Below, piece after piece: positions 22,568-33,647 of a stretch of 64,000 bases of DNA. The stretch's first letter is position 1. The number at the start of each line of letters is the position of its first letter. The position numbers and the translations under genes were made by a program. Where the stretch lies: positions 248,001 to 312,000 of the forward strand of contig VUYT01000007.1 in the NCBI GenBank assembly GCA_008802785.1, in the 5' to 3' direction. Source of the DNA: Symmetrospora coprosmae (lineage: Eukaryota > Basidiomycota > Cystobasidiomycetes > Symmetrosporaceae). Below the pieces are notes generated by a model, which saw nothing but the letters and a program-made list of their open reading frames with translations, was not told the origin of the DNA and made no database searches.

Positions 22568-23294
22568 CTATGGGACGGTTCCTCCGGGCTCGTCCTGCTC
22601 TTCCTGCCCCTGTCCCTGTGTTATCGTCATCGTCGAGCTGCCACTCGCCTTCGCCTTGCTCTTCCCGTTGCCCTTGTTCTTCTTTGCGCCGTACGAAGGC
22701 TGATGCTCGTAGGCATTCGGCGGTATACGCAAGGTTGAAGCGTGTGTGCAGCCTTCTCCGTGCTCGTGGTTGTGCTTCTGCTTCCGCCGCCGCCGCCGCA
22801 GTGCAGTCCCGCTGTTCTCGTCCATCCCGCCGGTGCCCTCTGGCGCTTCATTGTCCGACTCGCTATCGTCGTCACTGCCATCGCTACCGTCGCTGCTGCT
22901 GCTGCTCGATTCAGCGAACGGATCTTCAAAGTTCTTGGGCTTTGCCTTGTGAAAGATGCAGCAGACTGGAGATGGTGGCGGCGGCAAGAGGCGCGGAGAG
23001 GGGACGCAAAGCGGTGGGAATAGAGACATTCACTCAGCAGCAGGAAGGCGGATGACCGAGGCAGACACTACGCATCCACACACTCTTGCTCTTCTTGCGG
23101 TTCAGGAACTCATTGTCTACCGTCTCGTCGGTCCAGGTGACGCGCTGGCGAGGTTCGGCGTGCGCACCACGCAGCTTCAGGACGCCAACGACATTGCCTC
23201 CCGTGGATGAGCCTTCGCCTCTGTCGTCTCCGTCAGCATCGTCCTGCTCTGCGGTAATGGTCTGGCTGCCCGTGCTGTCGTCCATCATGATCAT
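22568..23294 (-). CDS. YPI1: Type-1 protein phosphatase regulator (inhibitor-3 family)
   Basis: Two exons (23294-23084, 22965-22568) encode 202 residues. The conserved inhibitor-3/PPP1R11 core is clear: VLKLRG, the PP1-docking RVTW motif, DETVDNEFLNRKKSK, then across the intron ICCIFHKAKPKNFEDPF followed by a Ser-rich segment. These proteins bind and restrain PP1 (Glc7) in the nucleus. The C-terminal half, with a polybasic RRRRRKQKHNHEH stretch and Gly/Gln-rich tail, is less conserved. The first ATG at 23294 is followed by two more in-frame ATGs within four codons, so the exact start is uncertain by a few residues. Divergent from the MFS transporter gene, 788 bp away. Confidence 0.92.
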
Positions 23295-24082
23295 CGAGAA
23301 ATGTCAGCCTGCCTGTCGCCCGCTGCAGCCGGCACGCCCGGGCCCATCCATCAGCCAGACACTGGACACCTCGCACCTCCTGTCCGGATCGCCTCTGGTC
23401 GCCGTCCTCAGCTGCGTATAGCGCGGTGGGGCGGGACGCCGTCCTGACATTGTGGAAGCGTCGGATCGTCTGATGGGGAACGGGTGTTGAAGGGGACGAA
23501 GCCTTCAGAGCCTTGCTCGACTGCGCGGAAGTCGGCCGTGCGCGCTCACTGATGAGGTCCGCAGAAAGACGTCGACAACATCGAGAGCATTGCAGGGCAT
23601 GGTAGACAAAGCGCAGTCGCTCTTAGCATCCTCACATTGCAAGTGTCGGTGCGGGGAATCCCACACACACCCTCCCACGCGCTCGAGGAGCCGGTCGACG
23701 GTTTTCGCCTCGCTGAGAAGATTGACGACTGTCTTGACATTCACGCTCTCGACTGAACTGAACTGACACCGACGGTCAGACCCGTTCAAACCTTCTCCGA
23801 CCTTCTCCGACACCGGCGTTGCGGGCAGGCTCCGACGGAACAGGTGCCCTTCACGACCAACATGGGGTCGGCGTGCGAGACTTCTTGTTGCCGTCAAGAG
23901 TGCAAGGTCTGTGCCATCTTCCGACCCCTTCTCTGTGCTGCGCGCTTTGATCCTTCCGCACTTCCTCGGCGAGCTTACTCGTGCGAGTGCTGTCCGGCCT
24001 TCGCGACTGGCCTGTCCGTCTTCTCTCTGCCTCCTCTTCTCCCCGTCAATCTTGTCCACGCCCATCTCCTCCAGCGAGAGCC
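23295..24082. other. Divergent intergenic region
   Basis: About 790 bp between the YPI1 and MFS transporter start codons. It has a short direct duplication of CCTTCTCCGA near 23793-23812 and pyrimidine-rich stretches close to the MFS start. Open frames on both strands here lack domain or splice support, so I treat it as a bidirectional promoter region. Confidence 0.55.
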
Positions 24083-26405
24083 ATGTCGCGACCACCGGCG
24101 GTCGCGAGCCCGGAAATCGAGAAGACTGACACCTTCGGCACCGACGATAAGTCCAACGCGAACTCGACAACAACTCACACCGTTCCCTCTGGCGCAGTCG
24201 TCGAGTCCGAACATGGCCACCTCTACAATGGTGTCAGCAAGATCCCCATGGTGCGTGCCGATCCGGCGAACGCCGCAGAGGCGTCTGCCTGATGCTGTGT
24301 TTCCGCTCGTCCGCGTCTCCATCTCGCAGTGGAAAACCTACCTCCTCGTCTTTGGCCTCACCCTCATGACCTCCAACAACTCTGGCGCCATCCAGTCGAT
24401 GAACACATGTGTCGGCTTCAGTGCGTCCCAGTCTGCTGGCTGCATGCCTAATCTGACGCACCTGACGCGCTCCGCCTCGCCCCGCCCGCAGTCGCTGTGC
24501 AAATGAACTTCGAGCCTCAAGCCATCCAGTGGATTGTGTCTGCCTACACTCTGAGCTCCGGCTGTCTCCTCCTCCTCTTCATCCCCATCTGCACCCGCTG
24601 TGGCTACCGCGAGGTCTTCAACTTTGCCACCATCGTCTTCACAGCCGGCTCCATCATCTGCTCTGCAGCCCGGACACCGACGGTCTTCATCGCAGGACGC
24701 GTCGTCCAGGGTGTCGGAGCCTGCAGCGGTATCCCCGCTGGTCTCGGCGTCCTCGCCAACGTCCTCCCCGTCATCGAAGGCAGCTCGTTCCGAGGCCTGG
24801 CTTTCGGAGTGTATGCGGCTGGTGCTCCTCTTGGATCGGCGATGGGAACAGTCTTTGGTGTGCGTACAAACGAACCCGGCTCCTCTTGGTGGCTTGTCGT
24901 CGATCCTGACAGGTGCTTTCACTTTCTCCGTTCCACAGGGTCTGCCCACTGGACTCTCGGCCATCGGCTGGCGCGGTACCTTCGTCGTCTACGCATGCCT
25001 CGGTACACTTGCCTTCCTCACGACCGTCACGACCATGCCGCCTAATACCCGCCAGCGTGTCCCCGGCGGCCCAGACTGGATCGGCTGCATCCTCGTCACT
25101 CTCGGACTCACGCTCTTCCTCATCGCGCTCAGCCAGGGTCCCGTCGATGGCTGGAGGGCAGGCTACGTCGTCGCTTTCCTGGTCGTCGGCCTTCTGCTCC
25201 TTCCCGTCTTCATCGCCTATGAGATGTGGCTCGAGCGCAAGAAGTGGACTCCCATGCTCCGCATCTCGAACTTCAGGCGCTGCAAGTTTGGCCTCATCAA
25301 CCTCTTTGGTTTCTTCGGATTCATGAGCTACGCGTGCGTGGACGCTGTTCTGGCAATGACGCGGCGTGCCCGATTTTCCGTGTCCTGGGCCCGAGTTGAC
25401 TTCCTCCCCGGTCTTCTTCATTGTCAGAATCTGGGACTATCTGGCGGGCATCTACTACCTCAACGTGCATGGTCTTGACGCAGTCCAGGTCATGCTGCGC
25501 TACCTGCCGCAGACCATCGGTGAGTGCTAGCTTGCCCCACCTCAGGGTGCCTCGCAGCCGAGATGAGGGATCCGTTACTGACAGAGCTGGCAGTACAGGC
25601 GGCTTCATCGGAGGAATCGCTGCGAACTGGCTCCTCAGGAAGGTATCTACGCAATACGTCTTCTGCGCTGGGTGTCTCTTTGCCGCGCTCGGTGCCACCA
25701 TCTTCGCCGTGACCGACATCAACAAGAGCTACTGGACGTCAGCAGAGTTCTTTGGTTTCTTCCTATCGAGTGAGTCTGTTTCGTAAGCTGCTTGCCACGC
25801 TGATCGGACATTTTTGACTAACGGCGGCCGCCTTCCACAGTCTGTGGCGCCTGCTTTGTCGTAAGTCCGGCTTGCACCAATTGCGTGCCCTGCCTTCACG
25901 ACTCTCTGATGCACTCGTCCCCATGTTCTGCAGTACGCCTCGTCAATCCTCTACAACATCTCGGTGGTCGTCCCCAGCGAGGTCGCCGCCGCTGGCGGTC
26001 TCTACCAGGTTATGACCTCTCTCGCACCAGCCATCGGAAACGTCTTTGCAACGATCCTCATCACGAATCAGATGAACAAGGGTCTGCCTACGGATCGAGA
26101 GAACACAGCCGAGGCGTACCGACGTATGTCTGCTCGGCTTCGGTCATGCACAAACGGCGTGTCGCTGATACTGATGCTCTTTCCATCTTCCAGACGGCTT
26201 TTGGTTTGCAGCGGGTGCAGGATACTTTGCACTTATCGGAGGCATCGTAGGGCTGCGTCGAATTGGCATTCTCGGCACCAGCGGCGAGAGCGCCCGTGTC
26301 GAGGATCTTGTGGCGCATCACCAGGAGGACAAGGTCATCGATGGGGCTGGAAAGGAAAAGGTTGTCGACGCAGAGGCTGTCAACAAGCCTGCTGCCTCGG
26401 CCTAG
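24083..26405 (+). CDS. MFS transporter of the DHA2-like multidrug family
   Basis: Nine exons (24083-24250, 24330-24408, 24492-24857, 24913-25333, 25428-25519, 25599-25769, 25841-25860, 25934-26123, 26194-26405) give 572 residues with many hydrophobic helices, compatible with 12-14 TM segments. The N-terminus is hydrophilic and cytosolic. Motif-A-like sequence is weak, but IAGRVVQGVGACSGIP matches the motif B/C region (conserved R in TM4 then GxxxGP-like turn) of drug:proton antiporters and siderophore-like permeases, and AIGWRGTFVVYACLG is the usual TM6 block. The C-terminal tail is charged. Export of a toxic or secondary metabolite is the most likely role, but substrate cannot be read. Exon 7 is only 20 nt (encoding ICGACFV with flanking bases). 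Confidence 0.88.
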
Positions 26406-26882
26406 ATGGCTCGAATTGAGTCGTTCTCGTTTGGTCTGTTCTCACGCATTCACGCAACCACCCTCATGCGCCTCTCTTTCACGACTTCTTCAGTAGTATT
26501 GGCTTGGTCTCTGGGTGTGCTTCTTCTCTAGACGATACTACTGTGGTAGCAACGCATTCCTGCCTTGCTCTTCTCTGCATGGCTGCTGTGCCTGTCTTTG
26601 AGCTCGATGCTGATCCTCCCGTGCCTGGGCCTGTCGGTGCCTGTGCCTGATCGCCGTCAGGAACGCGTCATCGCATCGGGCTCGGCGGGATTTCGCCTGG
26701 ACGCGCCGCAGATCCTCGATGTACGGTGCCATAGCAGCCACATCGGAAGGGTCTACGATGGTCGAAATACTCTCTACGGCGTCGATGCAGACAAGCGTCC
26801 GTAAAACTCTTCATGCCGCTCCTCGGTCTCCCTATATAATTTCTCCCTGCCGGAGCGTCCCCTCTTGTTTCTGCTCCCCTGA
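26406..26882. other. Intergenic region with TATA-like element
   Basis: About 480 bp between the MFS stop codon and the start of the internally repeated gene. Apart from the TATATAA element listed separately and pyrimidine-rich sequence next to the start codon, I see nothing. Confidence 0.55.
26833..26839 (+). promoter_or_regulatory. TATA-like box
   Basis: TATATAA lies 44 nt upstream of the ATG at 26883 and is followed by a pyrimidine-rich stretch, a fungal core-promoter arrangement more common in strongly induced genes. Position-based inference only. Confidence 0.5.
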
Positions 26883-28033
26883 ATGAGATCCTGCCGTACA
26901 GCGTCCACACTCGCAAAGCAGATTACTCGCTTCTACACACCCACCCGAACATTTCACAACACTCCTAGGATGTCAGGACCCCAGGACACCGTTATTGGCC
27001 AGGCCCACAACAGCGGAAACGGACAGCGCTCCGGAGCTGCGCCCGACAATACTCCCGGTACGCAAGATTAACAGAGTACGCGCACACGCCTGTTGAATGC
27101 TGACATCCCTCATTCACCGGAAATTAGGCTCGACCATCCCTACCGGACCAAGCGCCAACCAGGACGCCACCCGAAACCAGTTCGTAGTTTCACCGACACG
27201 ATACGTAGGCCAGGCCATCCTAACTTCTCCACCTGTCACTCCGCGCTCTACAGGAAGCAATTCATCAGCCGACTCGGTCAGGATGACCAGATCCAGGATG
27301 GCCTGACCAAGGGCGAGGCTAGCGACATCATCAGCGACGCAAAGGCTAGCGGAGCGACCAACAACTCCAACAGTGGCAGCAACGCCCCTCAGGGACCGCG
27401 AGCCACTGGTGCCGCTGCCGACAACACTCCTGGTGGGTCTGCATGTCCCCCTAAAATTGTAGCGCTGCGTCAGTCAGGTTAACGCTTCCCCCCACCCCCT
27501 GCCAGGCTCGACCATCCCGACGGGTCCGTCCGCCAACCAGGATGCCACAGTCAACCAGTGCGTTAGATTGTATAAGCCGTGTGAACGTCCAGGATGCTGT
27601 TGCTGACTAGGATGACTGTGATGCCGGACCCACAGGAAGCAGTTCATTAGGCGCCTCGGGCAGGACGACCAGATCAAGGACGGATTGACCAAGGGCGAGG
27701 CCAGCGACATTATCAGAGACGCAAAAGCCAGCGGAGCCACCAACAACAACGGCGGTAACGCATCTAGCGGATCGCGAGCTTCCGGTGCTGCACCCGAGTG
27801 AGTGGATGTTGTAATCACTGGCAGGACCGCGGGGTAGTAGCTGATCATTGACCATTCTCCATTCCAGCAACACGCCCGGCAGCCAGATCCCGACTGGACC
27901 CAGTGCTGGTCAGCCTGCTACTGGCAACCAGAAGGGTCTGCTGAACTCGCTCGGTGCCGCTGACCAGCTCAGCAAGGACGCTACCAAGGGTGACGCTTCC
28001 GAGCTCATTTCGAAGGTCCAGGGCGGCCAGTAA
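26883..28033 (+). CDS. Internally repeated small protein with DUF3072-like motif, possible mitochondrial presequence
   Basis: Six exons (26883-27057, 27128-27179, 27254-27432, 27506-27557, 27636-27797, 27868-28033) encode 261 hydrophilic residues. After a start region rich in Arg, Ser and Thr (MRSCRTASTLAKQITRFY), which looks like a mitochondrial presequence, a second ATG at MSGPQDT could give a cytosolic form. The body is a repeated cassette: DNTPGSTIPTGPSANQDAT, then KQFIxRLGQDDQI, then LTKGEASDII. Two full copies and a shorter third one are present, and the introns fall at the same places in each copy. The KQ..LG....LTKGEAS..I pattern resembles the bacterial DUF3072 motif, a weak similarity that I note without assigning function. 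The third copy ends DQLSKDATKGDASELISK. Pro, Gly, Asn and Ser richness suggests a disordered, possibly stress-related protein. Confidence 0.85.
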
Positions 28034-28403
28034 AGGAGAATGATGGGGCATGCGAACAAATAGAGCATATCGTCGTTCACATGTAGCATTCTAGTGTCGT
28101 CTTCAGGCCGTTCTAGCATCTCTGCAAGTTAAAAACGTCGTCGTTTTCGTTGCTGCTCCACTGGATGGAGTCGGCGGATCCAACAACAGCTGAGGTCAGG
28201 CAGAGGGTTGCATGCACACGGTGGTCTTGATCGCATTGCACTACCATCAACGCAACTGCACACCCTCGTTTGAGCATCTGTTGGCGGTGAAAGAGGTGAA
28301 AGAGGCTTCTTGTCGGGGGACAAGGCCGTGCACGCTCCCACCCGAGCCGTGCCTTGCCCTTGCCCTTGCCCTCCTCCCGGACAATCACAGGCAGTATACA
28401 GTA
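28034..28403. other. Intergenic region
   Basis: About 370 bp between the repeated-protein gene and the DGK1 gene in tandem. No feature beyond the expected 3' and 5' flanks is visible. Confidence 0.5.
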
Positions 28404-29725
28404 ATGGACGGAACGGCGACACCGCCGAGCACGCCAGGCGGCAGCTCATCTGCAACGGCTGCACGGAGACCGCAGACGCTCAAGAAGCGGCGGCCGTCCG
28501 AGGCAGCGACGACGACGACGTCGAGTCCGCAGGCGCAGCATGTCGCTCCAGCACCCGCCCCGGGCAAGCGCGAGGTCAGGGTGCTCAAGCGGACAGAGCG
28601 CAGGGAGAGCAGGCGTAAGCACTTCCTGAAGCGCCTCGTCAAGTACGAGATACCGAGGAAGCTGCTGCACTCGTCCATCGGTGCGTGGGTGCTGACGTGT
28701 GGGGGGAGGGCCTGGACGCGTTGCTCGTGCACCCGCGCAGACGGGCACAGAGCTGACACTAGACACACACCATCACCACCACACACAGGCATTGTCGGAC
28801 TGGGCCTCTACATCCACCATGTCGACGTCTACATCCTCGTCGTCTGGCTGTCACGCGCTCTCGTCGTCATCACCACCGTCGACGTGTTGCGCTTTGCCAG
28901 CCGCCGGTTTGAGCGCCTCTACGAGCGCGTCCTCGGCTTCATGATGCGCGAGAGCGAGAAAGTAGGTCTGCTACAGGACAGGTACCTGTGTCCCGCAGCC
29001 TGGACGCGTGCTGACTCCGCTCGAACTCTGCCCCTCTGGCAGACCACCTGGAACGGCACCATCTGGTACCTCGTCGGCGTCATCTTTGTTTTGTCAACGC
29101 TGCCACGAGGTGGGTCAGCCTTCACAAGGGAGGCCCAGACGTCTTCGCACTCGACTGACTGGATGTTCTTGCTTATCCAGACCTGGCAGTCATCTCCATC
29201 CTCCTGCTCTCGTGGTGCGACACCGCGGCATCCGTATTCGGGCGCAAGTTCGGGCGATACACGCCAAAGCTGCCCAGCCCGCCCTTCGCCACGGGCAAGT
29301 CGCTCGCAGGGACAGCCGCAGCCTTCTTCTTCGGCGGGCTGTCTGCGTACGTTTTCTACAATTTTGTCGCGAACGCCGGGTCCGAGAACGACCTCTCCTG
29401 GCTCGGTCCGCCCAGCGCCGCCGTCCACGCCCTCGGCGTCCCTGCGTGGGTCCGCCGGCTGCAGCCCAAAGCGCTCGCAGACGGGTTCGCATACGCTGGC
29501 CGCGCGACTGGCTTTCCGGACTACATCAAGGTCGGAAAAGGCGCGCTCATCTCGACGAAGCTCCCCCAGCCAAAGAGCACCCTACCCCTCTGGCAGGTCG
29601 AGCTCATCTGCGCAACGGCCGCGGCGCTGTCCGAAGGCGTCGACGTCTACGGCTTTGACGACAACGTGACGCTGCCCGTCATCGCGGGGCTGCTCATCTG
29701 GGCGGCCCTGTATGTGCTCGGATAG
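28404..29725 (+). CDS. DGK1: CTP-dependent diacylglycerol kinase (DGK1-like)
   Basis: Four exons (28404-28680, 28789-28961, 29043-29109, 29181-29725) encode 353 residues. The N-terminal ~75 residues are polar and low complexity. Then comes YEIPRKLLHSSIGIVGLGLY, the typical start of the Dgk1/dolichol-kinase-like fold with the invariant RK.LH.S.G block, followed by several membrane helices. LLSWCDTAASVFGRKFGRYTPKLPSP matches the CTP-transferase-type block SWCDTxAsxxGRxxG, followed by TGKSLAGTAAAFFFGG. The enzyme phosphorylates diacylglycerol with CTP to form phosphatidate at the ER/nuclear membrane, affecting membrane growth. The C-terminus ends in a last TM helix. No anomaly. Confidence 0.92.
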
Positions 29726-30138
29726 GCGCCCTCGTCTTGAGAAGGACAATGCGAACGGCCGGGTTGCCCTGGTCTGTCCACACACACCTTCATTGCGCTT
29801 CGCCAACACTAAATGCAGTCATCATAGAGCTCCCTTCTGTCGATATCCCTGGACGCGTGTGCGCGCGAGCCTTCCTGATACCTTCCGTGAGCGTACGCAT
29901 GCGTGTATTGTACCTGCAGAGCTATTCTCGCATCTAAAAACTTACGCTACAACGCGAGACATCTATACTCGCGCAAGAGCGGGCGTGTATGGCGTGTGCT
30001 ACTCTACATGACTGAAGGACTTGTCTGACTACCACCTCGTGACTACCACCTCGTAACGATTACGAAGAGCCGGAGGGCGTCTATACCTCCGGCCGTGTAT
30101 TCTATATTATGCTTACTGCCGTCGTCGGAATATCCCGC
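29726..30138. other. Convergent intergenic region
   Basis: About 410 bp between the stop codons of DGK1 (+) and the lipase gene (-), so both 3' UTRs. It includes a short direct repeat of GACTACCACCTCGT at 30026-30053 but no coding signal. Confidence 0.55.
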
Positions 30139-33100
30139 CTACATGAGGATTGTCTTCTCAACCTCTGGCGTGGGAATGGGCGCTCCATCGCTAACCTTCC
30201 GCTCGAGCTTCATGTCTCCATCCCTCGCCATCCTCGCGAGCGTCTGTTTCCCCGCCTGCGCCGCATCGGGTCTGCTGCTCAAGCTGCTCCAGAGGCGGAT
30301 ACCCAAGCCCGCAGTCTCCTTCTGCCCACTGTCATCGTCCGCACTCGACGAGTCCTGCCCGCGCACGGCCTCCCACGCGAGCTCCTCGTCATACATGCCC
30401 GCCACGGCGCTCAGGGGCGGGTTCTCCCCTTCATCCACGCGCAGCTCGCGCGACAGGTAACCCGCCTTCGCCGCGCGCGCACGATCCCGCATCTTGAGCT
30501 TGCGAAAGTGCAGCAGCTCGCGGCGGTACTTGGCGTCCCACTGCTTGCGCTTGCTCAGCCACGCGAGGATCGGCCCTTCCGGCGAGATGACGCCCACCTC
30601 GTCTCGCGGGAACGAGAGCGCCTGCAGCGCAGAGCGCGCTTCCATGGCCCGGATGTACCCGTCCGTCGTCACGCGCTCCCGGATCATCGAGTCCTCGAAC
30701 GCAGGCTCGACCCCAGTCACGCTGACGAACCGCGCGCGCGGGTAGAAGAGGTCCGACTCGTTCACGAGCTGCTTCTCCACGTGCTGGCTGGCCGTGCTAC
30801 CACCCGTGTCTGTTCGCGCGCGTGTGTTGGCATTCCCGGCGTTGCGAAGACCATCACTTGGAGCCGCGTCTACAGCCGTCTCGAATGCGCCGCGAAGCCG
30901 GCTTGAGACTCCCACGCTGCCGTCCGCGGCGCCTTCCTGCTGCTCGCGCTCCTCGTCACTCTCCGAGTCCTCGGTGAACTCGGAGTGCTGCTCGTTCTCC
31001 TGGTTGGCAGCGAGGGCGTCCTCGTCCGTCACGTACGAGTCCTCGGATCTGCCGCTGCGCAGACTGCCAATGACGGACTTGGTCCGCGCGCGAGTCTGGC
31101 GCTGCTCATACACGTCACTGGCGCGTGTGCTCTCGGCTGCTGTGCCAGAAACGCTGGTGTCCGCGGCTCGCCCCTCGGAAGTCCCGACCCGCGTGAGGTA
31201 GCCGCTGTCGTTCCCGTCGCGAGCTTTCTCGCCGCCTGCGTCCGTGCCGGGGCCATTGGACATGAACGAGCCCGCATCTGCGTGTCCACTGGGCGAATGC
31301 GGCGCATCGTCAGGGATAGCTGGCTGTAGCGAGTCTTGTGAGCTGATGTCGTTCCGCAGGGGAGAATTGGCGAACATGTCTTCGTTGCCGGGAAGGGGCG
31401 ACATAACCGGCGGCGAAGCGACGACTGGCCTGCGGTATCTCGGCGGAGAGCTGTGCTGCGGCGGGTGCTCTGCCTCCATATTGGTGGCGAAATCAAAGTG
31501 ATGCTGGTCCTTCTGCGCCTCGACAAGCTCCTGCTGTCCCTCGCGCTCCACGCGTGCTTGCGCAGCTGCAAGCGCCCAGAGCGAGAAATTGGCCGCGGAG
31601 CGGTACTGGAACTTGGCGGGAGAGCTGAACGACAGCGTCGTCGTTACGTGGCAGCAGTCGTCGTACATCTGCAGATGCACTTTAGTGGGCGGGTAAGCCG
31701 AGATCAAGCTCCGCTGCTGTGGGTAGCGTGCGAGTGTCGCTTCGGCAGGAGGGTATCGCTCAGGGTCGGCAGCCTTGTGTGCAATGTAGACAATCTCATC
31801 GGCAAGCAGTTCGACCGAGCCGCCCATCTGGAGGATCACTGCGTGTGAGCCGTCACTCTGGCTTTGCAGTGTCGCAGACGGGGCTCGCAGATTGCGCCGA
31901 CTCACAACAAGAAGCGGACACAGACCGCCGAGGCTTCCTTGATTTACCAAGCTGACGATGGGATTCGTGATCATGCTGTTGCTGCAGTAAAGCTGCACCT
32001 GCTCCTTGACTACGAGCTCTTTGCCCTTTTTGCGGACTACCATCGGGTCCCCGCGGATGGGCGGCCAAGAGACAGACGGGCGGTAGTGGAAGCCGTCTGG
32101 GCTGATATAATCTCCAGATGCGTCTCCCCTGATGAGCTTCAAAGTCAGCACGTCGGAAAAGGGCATGACGGGACCGCAGCTTCCGCTCACATGACGGATG
32201 GGAACGAGTGGGTGAGGTCAACCCAAGGCGACATGAGCACGCACCCAGCCGGCATTGGCAGACCAGCGTCGCGCAGGACCACAAGCAGGGAGAGAGCTAA
32301 TGCGCCACCGGACGAGTCGCCGTAGAGAACAATGTTGTGCGCATGTATCGCTTTGGGTGGGTCGTCCGTGCCATCGATCTTTGCCGAGTCGGGCGGGTCG
32401 ATGAGATACAGGTAGGCAGCGAGAGCGTCCTGTAGGCTGCAGGGAAACGGGTACTGTGGCGCAAGGCGGAAGGACGGGCTGAAGGCGCGCGCTCCGAGCT
32501 TGCGGGCGTGTCGCTGGACTTGGTAGCGGTGAGTGCCGTTCCCCGCGACTACAAGTGGGAGCAGACACAAGAGCAGCATGCGTGTCAGAGAGCTGTCGCG
32601 AAGGGATCTCTGCGAACACAAGTATCGCGCAAAGTCGGAACCCACAGAAGTGTGCGCCTCCGTGCAGGACAAGCATGATGCGCTCGGGCGTCTGTTCGGC
32701 CTGACCAGCCCGATGCATGGCTTCCCTCTTTTGTGCATCCCTGAGCATCTCGATCCACTCGCCAAAGAGCGGTCGTGCACGCAGAGTCCACCACTGCTTT
32801 CCGCCGACATCCTTGAAGCCAGGGTCGTCCCTTTTGAGGTGCTCTCGCAGCAGCTCTGCTGCGACCTCGAGGCAGTGCCTGGGCACCTCGACGACGCTCC
32901 TCTCGATCCAGGATGGCGTGGGCGTGTCTTTGCCTGTGAAGGACTGCAGAGCCTCGATTGTGAAGGTCCCTGCGAACTGGAGGAACTCGCGGACGAGGGC
33001 CAGCCCTTCGCCGTAAGCGAGCTCCTGCTTTGCGCGCTTCTTCTGACTGCGACTGCCACGGTACTTCATGTGGTCCCAGAAGGCCGTGAAGAAGGTCGGG

Positions 33101-33315
33101 GTGCTGTGGAGTGCGACGTTGACGCTGTTCAGGCTGTCGCCACCAGCCGAGGTCGGGGCGAGGACCAGTGCGCGCAGAACGTGCCACCCATCGAGCGCGG
33201 TGAGAACGACTGTGTAGAGCGCAATGTCAAAGTAGAAGCGTACTGCTGTGAGGAGTGCGTCGAGCAGGTCGACTCGATGGCGCGGCACATGGGTCCGAGT
33301 CGTCGAGGATGTCAT
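30139..33315 (-). CDS. Hormone-sensitive-lipase-type alpha/beta hydrolase with long C-terminal extension
   Basis: Three exons (33315-32646, 32548-32191, 32128-30139) encode 1,005 residues. A hydrophobic segment near residues 15-45 ([20 protein letters not shown]) looks like a membrane anchor. The HSL-family oxyanion hole HGGA is near residue 218 and the nucleophile elbow GDSSGG near 300. The acidic residue is probably in [17 protein letters not shown] and the catalytic His in DCCHVTT. This makes a complete lipase/esterase of the HSL (alpha/beta hydrolase-3) group acting on neutral lipids or esters at a membrane. Beyond the catalytic domain there are about 500 residues of polar, mostly disordered sequence with a short charged block near the C-terminus ([20 protein letters not shown]), unusual in length. 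The start chosen (33315) begins [10 protein letters not shown]; an ATG 63 nt upstream is in frame. Confidence 0.88.
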
Positions 33316-33647
33316 TGGGATGTCACGGCGGCATGTGCGGGCACAGAGAGCTCGAGGCAGAGAGTGAGAGGATGGCACGGAGAACTGCTGAACTGCAAGA
33401 GAGGAGGGAGAGAGAGAGAGAGAGGAAGAGGAAGAGGAAGGCTGGAAGTCAGTGCATCTTTTTGCTGGAGTGGTGGAGGAGAGGAGAGGAGAGGAGAGGA
33501 GAGCTCCACAGCAGTGACGGGCAGACGGAGATCACGTTCATCTTTGGGCTGATGGGCGACCCTTGGTATAGGAACAATAGCAGCAGCATAGCATCACCTG
33601 GCATACATACAGCACATCAGCACCCACTGTACACACACGCCGGCACC
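33316..33647. other. Divergent intergenic region with purine repeats
   Basis: About 330 bp between the lipase and cyclophilin-40 start codons, a likely bidirectional promoter. It contains GA-rich tracts at 33402-33442 and a (GGAGA)n tract at 33476-33503. Confidence 0.65.
33476..33503 (+). repeat. (GGAGA)n purine tract
   Basis: Five GGAGA-like units in a row in the divergent promoter region between the lipase and cyclophilin-40 genes. Confidence 0.8.

Noticed and set aside
23505-24173. 222-codon minus-strand frame between YPI1 and the MFS gene
   Set aside because: Overlaps the MFS start exon antisense and shows no domain.
26883-28033. Tandem repeats read as a CRISPR or satellite array
   Set aside because: The repeats are coding, spliced and in frame; spacers are introns.
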